A stretch of 60,666 nt of DNA from an uncultured Eubacteriales bacterium (GTDB lineage Bacteria > Bacillota > Clostridia > Oscillospirales > Acutalibacteraceae), in NCBI GenBank assembly GCA_900315195.1, contig OMYD01000007.1:1-60666 (forward strand), in the 5' to 3' direction. The notes below the pieces were generated by a model, which saw nothing but the letters and a program-made list of their open reading frames with translations, did no database searches and was not told where the DNA came from. The position numbers and the translations under genes were made by a program. Below, piece after piece: positions 9,019 to 17,708 of this stretch; the first letter of the stretch is position 1, and each line of letters begins with the position of its first letter.

Positions 9019-9153
9019 CAGCATAGCCTTAAATAAAGGCGCGGCTGTTTCGCGCGGATTTATTACATATTGATTTTATAAACCAAGCGCTTTTAAACTG
9101 TTATTATTTTTGATAAAATAAATTATTATCCATAAAAAAGGAGTGTGCGTAAT

Positions 9154-9792
9154 ATGGAAGAAATGTTTACGGAAAAAACCGTGGCGGCAGATCCGCTTGA
9201 AGAGCGAGTGCCTGCGGACAAATCCACGGAGAACACAAACCCTTACGAGGCAAAAACAACGTCGGCGGATTTTGATCAGCCCAAGCCTCAGTATCAGCCG
9301 CCTCAGCAGCAACAGCACTGGCAGCCCCAACAGCCCCCGCAGTACCAACAGCCCCCGCAGTATCGCCCCCCTCAGTATCAACAGCCCCCGCAGTACCAAC
9401 AGCCTCCCCAGTACCGGCCGCAGCCTAATGAGTATTACAGACCGGTTCAGCCTCAGTATCATCAGGTTTACAGGCAGCCTGTTCCGGGCGGCGGAGCCGC
9501 GAAGGCGTTCGCGATCGTAGCGTTTGTAGCGGGATGTATCTCAATTTCAATACTGTTTATTATGCTTATGGCAGCAAGCGGTTCAACTTCTGCATATAGA
9601 TACAGATCAGATCGCAGTGGTCTTGCAGCCGTATCATTAGTTTACAGCTTTATTTGCTCTATTCCCGGCTTGGTTTTCGGTATAGTTGCATTGGCAAAGA
9701 AAACAAACAAGTTCCCGCTGGCACTTCTCGGCACAATATTCTGCGGTTCGCTTATACTGTACGGCTTAATTATGCTTATGTCGGTAGCGTGA
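9154..9792 (+). CDS. membrane protein with a Pro/Gln-rich N-terminus (DUF4190-like)
   Basis: I chose ATG 9154 because AAAAAAGGAG at 9134-9143 is ten bases upstream; an in-frame GTG at 9145 is too close to it. Residues 1-100 are acidic, then rich in QQPPQYQ and RPPQYQ units; residues 115-212 contain three membrane helices with a short KKTNKFP loop before the last. It shares this plan with the genes on both sides, and the final helix pair resembles the 9809 product. Function unknown; a scaffold or sensor role with a disordered tail is only a guess. Confidence 0.7.
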   Translation: MEEMFTEKTVAADPLEERVPADKSTENTNPYEAKTTSADFDQPKPQYQPPQQQQHWQPQQPPQYQQPPQYRPPQYQQPPQYQQPPQYRPQPNEYYRPVQPQYHQVYRQPVPGGGAAKAFAIVAFVAGCISISILFIMLMAASGSTSAYRYRSDRSGLAAVSLVYSFICSIPGLVFGIVALAKKTNKFPLALLGTIFCGSLILYGLIMLMSVA

Positions 9793-9808
9793 TCCAAAAG
9801 GAGATCTG

Positions 9809-10288
9809 ATGAGTCAGAAACAAGACTTTGACGCGATGTTCCGCGAATCGCAAATCAGCAAATTCCCGAAGGAAAACGCCTCGCACGAAAAGCGCTTTGA
9901 CGAGCAGTTCCGCGAGAGCTATCAAAAGCAGTCAAATCCGAAAGCTCCCGTAACACCCGAGGTCCTCGACAGCACCGGTCACCCGATAAAAAAGCCCGAG
10001 CGGGTTTCTGGCAGCGTTCTCGGTATTGTTGCGGCGATTATCGGCGTTGTGGCGTTTATTCTGGTGTTTTTGGGAATGTTTGCGCATTTTATAATGTGGC
10101 TTAACATTCTTATCTGCCTTACCGGTATCGGATTCGCGATAGCGGCGCTGATAAAGCGCGACACCGCGGGGCGCATTTTCGCTGTAATAGGAACCGTGCT
10201 CTGCATTTTCGATTTGCTGGTGCAGCTGATTTGCATGATAGTTGTTATAATCAGCTCGGGAATATCCGCGATAATAAACTTATTTTAA
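9809..10288 (+). CDS. small membrane protein, DUF4190-like (159 aa)
   Basis: Third of the tandem set, starting after AAAAGGAGATCTG. The first 70 residues are charged and polar, with two copies of an F(D/R)xxFRES-type motif (DFDAMFRESQ and RFDEQFRESY) that may be a binding repeat. Residues 72-159 carry three hydrophobic helices with a KRDTAGRIFAVIG loop, close in pattern to the preceding proteins (KKRQGRVFSILAL). It lacks the Pro/Gln repeats. Function unknown. Confidence 0.7.
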   Translation: MSQKQDFDAMFRESQISKFPKENASHEKRFDEQFRESYQKQSNPKAPVTPEVLDSTGHPIKKPERVSGSVLGIVAAIIGVVAFILVFLGMFAHFIMWLNILICLTGIGFAIAALIKRDTAGRIFAVIGTVLCIFDLLVQLICMIVVIISSGISAIINLF

Positions 10289-10303
10289 AAAGGAATGATT
10301 CCA

Positions 10304-10822
10304 ATGAAAAATCCAATTGTTACCATTGAAATGGAAAACGGCAAGCTTATTAAGGCCGAGCTCTATCCTGAAATCGCGCCCAATACCGTTGCTAATTATA
10401 TTAGTCTGGCGGGCAGCGGCTTTTACAACGGGCTGACATTTCACCGTGTTATCTACGGCTTTATGATTCAGGGCGGATGCCCCGAGGGCACGGGCACAGG
10501 CGGCCCGGGCTACCGCATCAAGGGCGAGTTTTCCGCAAACGGCTTTAAAAACGACCTCAAACACACCGAGGGCGTGCTTTCAATGGCGCGCGCGATGATG
10601 CCCGATTCCGCAGGCTCGCAGTTCTTTATCATGCACAGAACCTCGCCTCACCTCGACGGCCAGTACGCGGCGTTCGGCAAGGTTATCGAGGGCATGGACG
10701 TTGTAAACGAGATAGCCGAGTGCGACACCGATTTTGCCGACAGGCCTCTCGAGGCGCAGGTCATTAAGAGCATGACGGTTGAAACCTTCGGCGAAAGCTA
10801 TCCCGAGCCCGAAAAGATGTAA
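10304..10822 (+). CDS. peptidyl-prolyl cis-trans isomerase, cyclophilin type
   Basis: The start is set at ATG 10304, nine bases after AAAAAGGA; the in-frame ATG at 10295 touches that site. The 172-residue product is a single-domain cytoplasmic cyclophilin with no signal peptide. It has [13 protein letters not shown] (catalytic Arg and Phe), GSQFFIMH and [10 protein letters not shown], where eukaryotic forms have the Trp of the cyclosporin site. It would speed proline isomerisation in folding proteins. Confidence 0.92.
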   Translation: MKNPIVTIEMENGKLIKAELYPEIAPNTVANYISLAGSGFYNGLTFHRVIYGFMIQGGCPEGTGTGGPGYRIKGEFSANGFKNDLKHTEGVLSMARAMMPDSAGSQFFIMHRTSPHLDGQYAAFGKVIEGMDVVNEIAECDTDFADRPLEAQVIKSMTVETFGESYPEPEKM

Positions 10823-10880
10823 AATCCGTATACTATTTATATAGTAATTTTTTAACGTTATAAAAAAGGAAGATACACTT

Positions 10881-11894
10881 ATGAATGTTTTACTTGCAGG
10901 CGGAGCAGGATACATAGGCAGCCATACCTGTGTAGAGCTTATCGAGGCGGGACACAGCGTTGTCGTGGCTGACAATTTTTCAAATTCATGTCCTGAGGCG
11001 GTCAGGCGCGTTGAAAAAATCACAGGCGCCGAAATTCCGCTTTACGAAGCCGATGTATGCGACAAAGCGGCGGTTGACAAGATTTTCTCCGAAAACAAAA
11101 TCGACGCCGTAATTCATTTTGCCGGACTTAAAGCGGTAGGAGAGAGCTGTGAAAAGCCACTGCTCTATTACCGCAACAACATTGACTCAACGCTGACCTT
11201 GCTTGAAGCAATGCAAAAGTACGGGGTCAACAACTTTATTTTCAGCTCATCCGCCACGGTTTACGGAACTCCCAAAATTGTTCCGCTGGTGGAAACAATG
11301 CCGACGGGTACACCTACCAATCCTTACGGCTGGACAAAGCTGATGATGGAGCAGATTCTTACCGACACCGCAAACGCTAACCCCGAGATGTCGATTGTTA
11401 TTCTGCGCTACTTCAACCCGATAGGCGCTCACAAGAGCGGACTTATTGGGGAGGATCCCAACGGAATCCCGAATAATCTTATGCCTTACATTACCCAGGT
11501 AGCGGCAGGCAGGCTTCCTCAGCTCGGCGTGTTCGGCGACGATTATCCCACACATGACGGCACCGGAGTACGCGACTATATCCATGTTGTGGATCTGGCG
11601 AAGGGCCATGTAAAGGCGATTGACTATTCCGGAGAGCACAAGGGCGTTGAAATCGTAAACCTGGGCACCGGAACGGGCTACAGCGTGCTTGACATTGTAA
11701 AAGCGTTTGAAAAAGTCAATAAAATAACCATTCCGTATACAATCAAGCCGCGGCGCGCGGGCGATATTGCCGAATGCTACGCCGACGCCGAGAAGGCTGA
11801 GCGTGTGCTGGGATGGAAGGCAGAGAAGAATTTGGAAGAAATGTGCTACGATTCATGGAATTGGCAGTCAAATAATGTAAATGGTTACAAATAG
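10881..11894 (+). CDS. galE: UDP-glucose 4-epimerase
   Basis: A 337-residue extended-SDR enzyme that interconverts UDP-glucose and UDP-galactose with bound NAD. GGAGYIGSHT at the N-terminus binds NAD, FSSSATVYG supplies the catalytic Ser, and NPYGWTKLMME the Tyr-x3-Lys pair near residue 150. RYFNPIGAH and DGTGVRDYIHV are typical of GalE. It has its own ribosome site (AAAAAAGGAAG). It could feed galactose into glycolysis or supply UDP-galactose for surface polymers. Confidence 0.95.
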   Translation: MNVLLAGGAGYIGSHTCVELIEAGHSVVVADNFSNSCPEAVRRVEKITGAEIPLYEADVCDKAAVDKIFSENKIDAVIHFAGLKAVGESCEKPLLYYRNNIDSTLTLLEAMQKYGVNNFIFSSSATVYGTPKIVPLVETMPTGTPTNPYGWTKLMMEQILTDTANANPEMSIVILRYFNPIGAHKSGLIGEDPNGIPNNLMPYITQVAAGRLPQLGVFGDDYPTHDGTGVRDYIHVVDLAKGHVKAIDYSGEHKGVEIVNLGTGTGYSVLDIVKAFEKVNKITIPYTIKPRRAGDIAECYADAEKAERVLGWKAEKNLEEMCYDSWNWQSNNVNGYK

Positions 11895-12000
11895 TAATAT
11901 CTTTTATTGTGAATTGTGACAAATTGCGTTTCAAAACCTTGTTAAAATAAACGAAATAATAAATTTCCGTAAAAAAGTGATTTCCATTTTAGAATTTTTA

Positions 12001-12030
12001 TTGACTTTTGGATATCACTTGTATTATAAT
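12001..12030 (+). promoter_or_regulatory. sigma-A promoter of the modular surface protein gene
   Basis: TTGACT (12001-12006), 18 bases, TATAAT (12025-12030). The short leader carries a small hairpin (TGCTT/AAGCA, 12035-12048) before AAAGGAGG. Confidence 0.7.
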
Positions 12031-12075
12031 AGTATTGCTTATAGAAGCATTATCATTAAAGGAGGAAAAAAAGAA

Positions 12076-15000
12076 ATGTACAAAAAAGCACTAAGCCTTC
12101 TGCTTGCGTTAATGCTTATCGTTACTTCGTTATCAGTTGCAATTTTCTCAGTTGCTGCTACCGAAGACAGCGATTCCGCAGACCTCAAGGTTACAGCTAC
12201 TTCAAATTTCTTTGCTACAAGTGAAAAGTCCTTTACTAAAGAGGACCTTGCTGCTAAAGATGATTTGGTTACAGTAACTTACTTTATTAAGTCTGCACAG
12301 GGAATGGTCAACTGTGACTGGATACTGACCTATGACGGCACTGTCCTCCAGTTTGACGAAGCAGCTAACAAGACAGATGGCGGAAAGCTCAACGTAATGC
12401 CCAACGCTACAGACGCGATTATCAACACTAACCCCGAATCTGTAGAATATGGCATCGTTGGCAACTGCACCAATCTTAATTCCTATGATCTTTGCGATGA
12501 AAACGGTGAGAAAACAGCTTTTGTTACCGCTACATTCAAAGTAATCGGTTCAGGTGACACAACAGTTAACCTCAATGTTAAGGATTTAAGAGTTACAAGT
12601 TCCGCAAAAGGCACAGAATCTACAGTTGAAAATGAAACTCAGCTTGTAGACAATGGTACCGTTGAATCCACAAGCGTTGAATATGCTGCTGACTCTGAAG
12701 TTTACGGTGGCAAATATAACGATCACGGTGAACCCACAACCGAGCCCGAAGTTACTACTACCGAGCCCGAAGTCACCACAACCGAGCCCGCTCCCACAAC
12801 CGAGCCCGTTGCTGATGACACCTACATCGTAGCAGGTTCTCCCGCTGACATCTTCGGCACAGCTTGGGACGGCACAAACGAAGACAACAAAATGACCAAG
12901 AATGATGACGGCACCTATACAAAGGATTACACCGTTGACAAGGCTTACTCCGCAGTTCAGCTCAAGACCGTTAAGAACGGCGCAGAGTGGATCGGCGACA
13001 AGACCGGTCAGAACGTAACCTTCGACCTCACAGGCGCAGGCACCTTTACAGTAGTTTACGACCCCGTTGAGAACTACACCTATGTAAAGGGCGACATCGT
13101 TAAGGAAATCACCGAGTTCAAGTATGACACTGTATTCGCTGCAGGTAACGGCGAAGGCTTCTGGCTCAACGGTGCATCATGGGATCCCGCGGCTGAGGCC
13201 AACAAGATGAACAAGGTTGCTGACGACGTTTGGGAAATCTCCTTCGAGAACGTACCCGACGGCTTCGAGCGTCAGATCAAGTTCACTATCGACGGCGCAT
13301 GGACTCACAACTTCGGCGGCGCGTTCGAAGAGAGCGGCGTTGCTTCACCCGCTGTTTACAACGGCGACAACATCACATTTGATACAGACGAAACCTGCAC
13401 AGTAAAGGCTCAGCTCGACCTGAGAAACTTTGACTTTGCAACTAAGGAAGGCGCTCTGTTCACAATTACAATTACTTATGGCGAGCCCGAGCCCCCAACC
13501 ACAACCGAGCCCGTTCCCACAACCGAACCCGCTCCCGTAGGCAAAGGCCTTACAGTAATTGCTACTTCCAACTTCTTCCCCGAGACAAAGGCTTACTATG
13601 AAGATGTAAACAAGTACGCTGATGAGGACGGCAACGTATTCATCACTGTTGATTACAAGATGGCTGCTGACGGCAAGTACCTCATCAACCTCGACGTTGA
13701 CGAGCTGACTTGGGATCCCGCAGTTCTTGAGTTCAAAGAAGCTTACAATAAGATCGGCGAAGGCCGCAGAGCTCAGTTCACAATCTTCCCGTTCGCTATG
13801 GAGCAGGGACTTGGCGCCGGCATGGTTAACACCTTCGGCGACAACAACGGCGGCAGAATCGTAGGTAACTACACCTCCGTATCTCCCGCAGCTTACGCTA
13901 CAGAGGAAGACGGTTCACCCGTTACTGTAGTAAGAGCAGTATTTAAGCTCCTTGATAAGGACGCTAACATTACAACCGTTAACTGCAAGATGGATACACT
14001 TTCACTTTGCGATGACGATGTAAAAGAACCCTACGCACAGTACACACCCATCAGCGGCGGCGTTATTGATGATGAGGCATATGCTCTCGGAACTTATCAG
14101 ACCATCATCTCTCCCGAAGGCGAAGAGCCTCCCGTTCCTACAACCGCTCCCACAACAACTGCTCCCGCTCCCACAACCGAGCCCGCTAAGGAATTGACCG
14201 TTACCGGTTCTTCTAACTACTGCGACGCAGTAGACGGACAGATTGTTAAGGTTGGCGACACTGTAACAGTTACATTCAAGGCTCCCGAAACAAGAAATAT
14301 CGTAGATATTCAGTGGGGCATGAATTATGATAAGGATAAGCTCCAGCTTACCGGTATCAGCACATTTGACGGCGGCAAGATGCTTATTAACTTAGATGCT
14401 GAGTCCTACAACGTACTTGGCAGCCTGTCAGATATTGTTAAACCTTACGCTGTAAACGAAGGCGATGATTTCATCACATTCGTATTCACTGCTAAGGCTG
14501 ACGGCGAAACCGACGTTAAGCTCACAATCATTGATATGACTGTAAGAGAGGACGACGGAGATGTTATCATCTTCGAGGATACCGTTGACAAGCGTCAGCC
14601 CGGTCCTACTCCTACAACTGAGCCCGTAGTTACAACTGAGCCCGTAGTTACAACTGAGCCCGTAGTTACAACCGAGCCTGTTGTTACAACCGAGCCCGTA
14701 GTTACAACCGAGCCCGTAGTTACAACCGAGCCTGTTGTTACAACCGAGCCCGTAGTTACAACTGAGCCTGTTGTTACAACTGAGCCCGTAGTTACAACCG
14801 AGCCTGTTGTTACAACTGAGCCCGAGCCCACAACCACAACCGAGCCCGCTCCCACAACTGAGCCCGGCACAGCTTCAACAACTGACGCTACTTCTGCTAC
14901 AGGCACAACCGGCGGCCAGTCTTCACCTGACAGCAGCCCCGACAGCAGCCCCGACACACCCGGTGGCGGCGGCGGTGGATTCGTACAGACAGGCGGTGCT

Positions 15001-15078
15001 TCTATGGCACTCATCATCCTGTTAGTACTTGTTTCCGCAACTGCAGGTATCTATTTTGCTCGCAAGAGAGTAAAATAA
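12076..15078 (+). CDS. modular cell-surface scaffold-like protein with cohesin-like and starch-binding-like modules
   Basis: The ATG at 12076 follows AAAGGAGGAAAAAAAGAA; upstream in-frame codons overlap the promoter. The 1000 residues comprise a signal peptide (1-28); a cohesin-like module (36-205) opening LKVTATSNFF; a TTEP linker; a module at 248-340 with VAGSPADIFGTAWDG, like the X25 starch-binding modules of gut Firmicutes, and a second related one at 345-468; a second cohesin-like module (489-660, TVIATSNFF); a third (703-835, TVTGSSNYC); eleven TTEPVV repeats; a Gly-rich stretch; FVQTGG; a membrane helix; and RKRVK. It probably sits on the cell wall and binds starch and/or dockerin enzymes. 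The order recalls, from memory, R. bromii Sca5. The cohesin identity is inferred from size, pattern and context. Confidence 0.75.
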   Translation: MYKKALSLLLALMLIVTSLSVAIFSVAATEDSDSADLKVTATSNFFATSEKSFTKEDLAAKDDLVTVTYFIKSAQGMVNCDWILTYDGTVLQFDEAANKTDGGKLNVMPNATDAIINTNPESVEYGIVGNCTNLNSYDLCDENGEKTAFVTATFKVIGSGDTTVNLNVKDLRVTSSAKGTESTVENETQLVDNGTVESTSVEYAADSEVYGGKYNDHGEPTTEPEVTTTEPEVTTTEPAPTTEPVADDTYIVAGSPADIFGTAWDGTNEDNKMTKNDDGTYTKDYTVDKAYSAVQLKTVKNGAEWIGDKTGQNVTFDLTGAGTFTVVYDPVENYTYVKGDIVKEITEFKYDTVFAAGNGEGFWLNGASWDPAAEANKMNKVADDVWEISFENVPDGFERQIKFTIDGAWTHNFGGAFEESGVASPAVYNGDNITFDTDETCTVKAQLDLRNFDFATKEGALFTITITYGEPEPPTTTEPVPTTEPAPVGKGLTVIATSNFFPETKAYYEDVNKYADEDGNVFITVDYKMAADGKYLINLDVDELTWDPAVLEFKEAYNKIGEGRRAQFTIFPFAMEQGLGAGMVNTFGDNNGGRIVGNYTSVSPAAYATEEDGSPVTVVRAVFKLLDKDANITTVNCKMDTLSLCDDDVKEPYAQYTPISGGVIDDEAYALGTYQTIISPEGEEPPVPTTAPTTTAPAPTTEPAKELTVTGSSNYCDAVDGQIVKVGDTVTVTFKAPETRNIVDIQWGMNYDKDKLQLTGISTFDGGKMLINLDAESYNVLGSLSDIVKPYAVNEGDDFITFVFTAKADGETDVKLTIIDMTVREDDGDVIIFEDTVDKRQPGPTPTTEPVVTTEPVVTTEPVVTTEPVVTTEPVVTTEPVVTTEPVVTTEPVVTTEPVVTTEPVVTTEPVVTTEPEPTTTTEPAPTTEPGTASTTDATSATGTTGGQSSPDSSPDSSPDTPGGGGGGFVQTGGASMALIILLVLVSATAGIYFARKRVK
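14619..14834 (+). repeat. 18-bp tandem repeat encoding TTEPVV
   Basis: Eleven consecutive units of the form ACAAC(T/C)GAGCC(C/T)GT(A/T)GTT, followed by one variant unit ending GAGCCC. Units differ only at synonymous positions, and two unit types alternate irregularly, which points to unequal exchange or slippage. It encodes the stalk between the last module and the anchor. Confidence 0.9.
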
Positions 15079-15115
15079 TCAATTAGCTTAGTTTAATACT
15101 GACTAATATAAAATT

Positions 15116-15145
15116 CACCCTCCGATTTTTCGGAGGGTGTTTTTT
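15116..15145 (+). terminator. terminator after the modular surface protein gene
   Basis: Perfect 9-bp stem CACCCTCCG/CGGAGGGTG with a five- to six-base loop, followed by T6. Confidence 0.92.
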
Positions 15146-15233
15146 AGTTATATAAATTATAAGATGATAAGTAATTTCATAATAATATTTCTAAATTGTT
15201 ACATAAATTTCATAAAATCATCACAGAACTTAG

Positions 15234-15262
15234 TTGAATTATTTTTTAATATATTATATAAT
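15234..15262 (+). promoter_or_regulatory. sigma-A promoter of the 15295 gene
   Basis: TTGAAT (15234-15239), 17 bases, TATAAT (15257-15262), 32 bases before the start codon. Confidence 0.65.
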
Positions 15263-15294
15263 AAATTAACTAATAATTATAAAGGAATGACGTT

Positions 15295-16122
15295 ATGAAG
15301 CATTTTGGAACTAAGTTTACTTCGTTGTTTTTTGCTCTTGTTCTTATTGTATTTTCCGTTACAATGGTATGTGCCGATGATTCAAATGGTGAAAACAAAA
15401 ATGATGGTTCTGTGTTGACAATCAATGATAAAGGAAAAGTCGCTGTCGGAAAGACCGTAAGCTACACCCTGTATTTAGATGAGGCCAAGGAGCCCATTGA
15501 AGGCTTTGAACTTCGTCTTTTCTTTGACAGTGAGAATTTGAAGTATAAAAAAGGCACCTTAAAATTTGAAAAGTTCAACGTTGTTTTCTATAATGAGAAC
15601 ATTGAAGGAAAAATCCCGATGAACTATACATCCATTACCAATATGCCTTCTTTTGATAAAAAAACACAGTTCTTGACCGCGGATTTTGAGGTTATTAAAG
15701 AGGGAAATGCGACAATTTCTCAATTCTTTACCGAGCTTTACGGTGAAAACATGGATTATCTCAAAAGCTATAAATTTACATACGATCTCACGGTTGACGG
15801 CAAAAAAATCGTAGAAGACGGTGTCCCCGTTGTTAATAACGACCCTGATACACTTGAGCATAATCAGGGTGATTTCAAAAATTACGCCGACGGTATGGGC
15901 GATGATAATTCACCTAAAACAAAAGACCATGTATTGGTAGGCTCGGGTGTTAAGACAAATGTTATTGAAGTTCAAAAAAACAGCAGTCAGGATCAAAAAA
16001 ACGGTTCATCCGGCGGTTTGATCATTAAGATTATTATTGCTGTTCTGTTTGTCCTCTTGGTATCAGCCGCGATTGTAATTGCTGTATTAACCACGCGTAG
16101 AAAGAAGAAACCGGAAGAGTAA
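15295..16122 (+). CDS. tail-anchored surface protein with one cohesin-like module
   Basis: The 275-residue product has a signal peptide (1-28), one beta-rich module (about 38-180) of cohesin or CBM size, a polar linker and a C-terminal membrane helix (about 238-262) followed by TTRRKKKPEE. The module shows cohesin-type features: a KVAVGKTVSYTLYL first strand, GFELRLFFDSENLKYKKGTL, and a late FLTADFEVIKEGNATI strand. It lacks the SNFF opening of its neighbours and the xTG motif, so it may be held only by its membrane helix. Own promoter; no clear terminator follows. Role in surface assembly is inferred from the neighbourhood. Confidence 0.65.
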   Translation: MKHFGTKFTSLFFALVLIVFSVTMVCADDSNGENKNDGSVLTINDKGKVAVGKTVSYTLYLDEAKEPIEGFELRLFFDSENLKYKKGTLKFEKFNVVFYNENIEGKIPMNYTSITNMPSFDKKTQFLTADFEVIKEGNATISQFFTELYGENMDYLKSYKFTYDLTVDGKKIVEDGVPVVNNDPDTLEHNQGDFKNYADGMGDDNSPKTKDHVLVGSGVKTNVIEVQKNSSQDQKNGSSGGLIIKIIIAVLFVLLVSAAIVIAVLTTRRKKKPEE

Positions 16123-16191
16123 TTGACACTTTCTAACAAACAATCGGTTAAAAATTTGTCATAATTACTAAAATAAACTTTTTCAAACTTC

Positions 16192-16220
16192 TTGATTTTT
16201 GCTGTTCTTTGTTATATAAT
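16192..16220 (+). promoter_or_regulatory. sigma-A promoter of the 16262 gene
   Basis: TTGATT (16192-16197), 17 bases, TATAAT (16215-16220). Confidence 0.7.
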
Positions 16221-16261
16221 GTTAATAACCGAATTTCGGAATTTAATTGGAGGAATTAAAG

Positions 16262-17542
16262 ATGAAAAAAGTATTTAGTATCATCCTTGCCGGTACCATG
16301 GCTGCTTCAACCATGGGTATCAGCGCTCTCAGCGTTTCGGCGGATGAGGGTGGCTTAACTCCCGGCAGCTATGTAACTCATCCCACCTATACCCCTAAAG
16401 AAGGCGTTAAGACTAATCGTCTGATGTTTGCTATGCCCGCTGCATGGCAGAATGAAACTACCAAAAAGGACAGAGAAGGCGGACTTTGCGGTCTTTATTG
16501 GTGGAGCGGCTTTGATAAGCCCGGCGATCAGGGATGGTCAAACGGCTGGCCCGGATATCAGGCTACAAAAGTAACAACCGAAAAAGATGTTACTAACCTT
16601 TGGGAAATCAATGTTCCCACATATGGCAACGGTGAAAAGGGTAACGCTACCCAGATCATCTGGAACAACTTCATCGACGGCGGTACTGAAAAAGATACCA
16701 AAAAGAACCCCTTCTATGAGGCTGCTAATCAGACCAAGGACTTCCCCGGTCAGTACTATTCAAGAACTGACGAGCATGAAACATATGATATACTGATCAG
16801 ATATATCTATATGAAGTCGTTTAAGGACGCAGGCGTTGAGGGCATTGATAAGCTCAACCTCGAGATGGATTCGAAAACCTTCTGGGTTGAAGCAAACAAG
16901 CTTTGCGCTGTTTACAACAAAAATGATTGGGATAAGCTCGACGCCGATGAAAGAACCTATCAGGTTGACTTGGTTCTTGATGACAACGCACCCGACCTCT
17001 CAGAGTTCGGTGATTATGCTTCAAACTTCTTTAACGAAGACAATGTAGGCGCCGATGGTGTTTATCCTCAGTACAAGGCTGAAGAGGCACTCGGAAACGG
17101 TCAGGCGTTTACATTTAACAACATGGTATTCGTAGTAAGCTTTGATCCTAATAAGATGGAAAAGAGCCCCGTCAGCGGTAAAATCGGTTATGACGGAGAC
17201 TGGTATTTCTACTATGGCAACGGCGAGTACGGCTCATGGCCTACCAAGGAGCTCAACGAGCAGTATAAGGGCGTAACAGGTAACTTTACCAAGGGCGAGT
17301 ATGTTGACCCCGACTACAAACCCCCGGTACCTACTGATGATCCTTCAGAAACAACTATTCCCAGTCCCAGCGGTACAGACGCAGGTTCTTCTACAAAGGA
17401 CTCCGATAAAGGCAGCGATTCAGGCAACGATTCCAACGGTTCTATCGCTACAGGTCAGTTCTCTGTTGCTGTAATCGTTCTTGTTGTTCTCTTTGCAGGC
17501 GCAGCTATTGTAATGTTTGCTCGCAAGAAAGAACAGGACTAA
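16262..17542 (+). CDS. tail-anchored surface protein with a Trp/Tyr-rich ectodomain, family not recognised
   Basis: ATG 16262 follows GGAGGAATTAAAG. The 426 residues have a signal peptide (1-30), an ectodomain (about 31-350) unusually rich in Trp and Tyr (LCGLYWWSGFDKPGDQGWS, NGWPGYQATKV, DGDWYFYYGNGEYGSWP), a Ser/Thr/Asp linker, SIATGQ, a membrane helix and ARKKEQD. Exposed aromatics of this kind are common in carbohydrate-binding proteins, but I do not recognise the fold and see no catalytic motif. It lies among cohesin-like surface proteins and shares the xTG anchor with two of them. A glycan-binding role is inference. Confidence 0.65.
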   Translation: MKKVFSIILAGTMAASTMGISALSVSADEGGLTPGSYVTHPTYTPKEGVKTNRLMFAMPAAWQNETTKKDREGGLCGLYWWSGFDKPGDQGWSNGWPGYQATKVTTEKDVTNLWEINVPTYGNGEKGNATQIIWNNFIDGGTEKDTKKNPFYEAANQTKDFPGQYYSRTDEHETYDILIRYIYMKSFKDAGVEGIDKLNLEMDSKTFWVEANKLCAVYNKNDWDKLDADERTYQVDLVLDDNAPDLSEFGDYASNFFNEDNVGADGVYPQYKAEEALGNGQAFTFNNMVFVVSFDPNKMEKSPVSGKIGYDGDWYFYYGNGEYGSWPTKELNEQYKGVTGNFTKGEYVDPDYKPPVPTDDPSETTIPSPSGTDAGSSTKDSDKGSDSGNDSNGSIATGQFSVAVIVLVVLFAGAAIVMFARKKEQD

Positions 17543-17561
17543 TATAATTTCATAACTTTTT

Positions 17562-17592
17562 AAGGCTGCTTCGTTTGAAGCAGCCTTTTTTT
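17562..17592 (+). terminator. terminator after the 16262 gene
   Basis: Perfect stem AAGGCTGCTT/GAAGCAGCCTT with a short CGTTT loop and a T7 run. Confidence 0.92.
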
Positions 17593-17644
17593 GATATTTA
17601 TTAACATGTTTAAGTCTTGAATAAATACGGTAAATCAAAAATTA

Positions 17645-17673
17645 TTGCATTTTGTCTTTTGTTATGATATAAT
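17645..17673 (+). promoter_or_regulatory. sigma-A promoter of the 17709 gene
   Basis: TTGCAT (17645-17650), 17 bases, TATAAT (17668-17673). Confidence 0.65.
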
Positions 17674-17708
17674 AATATGATGAATTTTTATGTATGGAGG
17701 GATGCGTC

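Noticed and set aside
9076-9520. Overlapping low-complexity frames on both strands over the Pro/Gln-rich genes
   Set aside because: They arise from the compositional bias of the true frame; the sense frames have good ribosome sites and membrane domains.
14619-14834. Regular short repeats that could suggest a CRISPR array
   Set aside because: Units are directly adjacent without spacers, keep the reading frame and encode TTEPVV; no cas genes are present.
14595-15017. Long minus-strand open frame reading TTGSVV repeats
   Set aside because: It is the mirror of the 18-bp repeat in the surface protein gene; the repeat has no stop in any frame. No ribosome site or promoter supports it.
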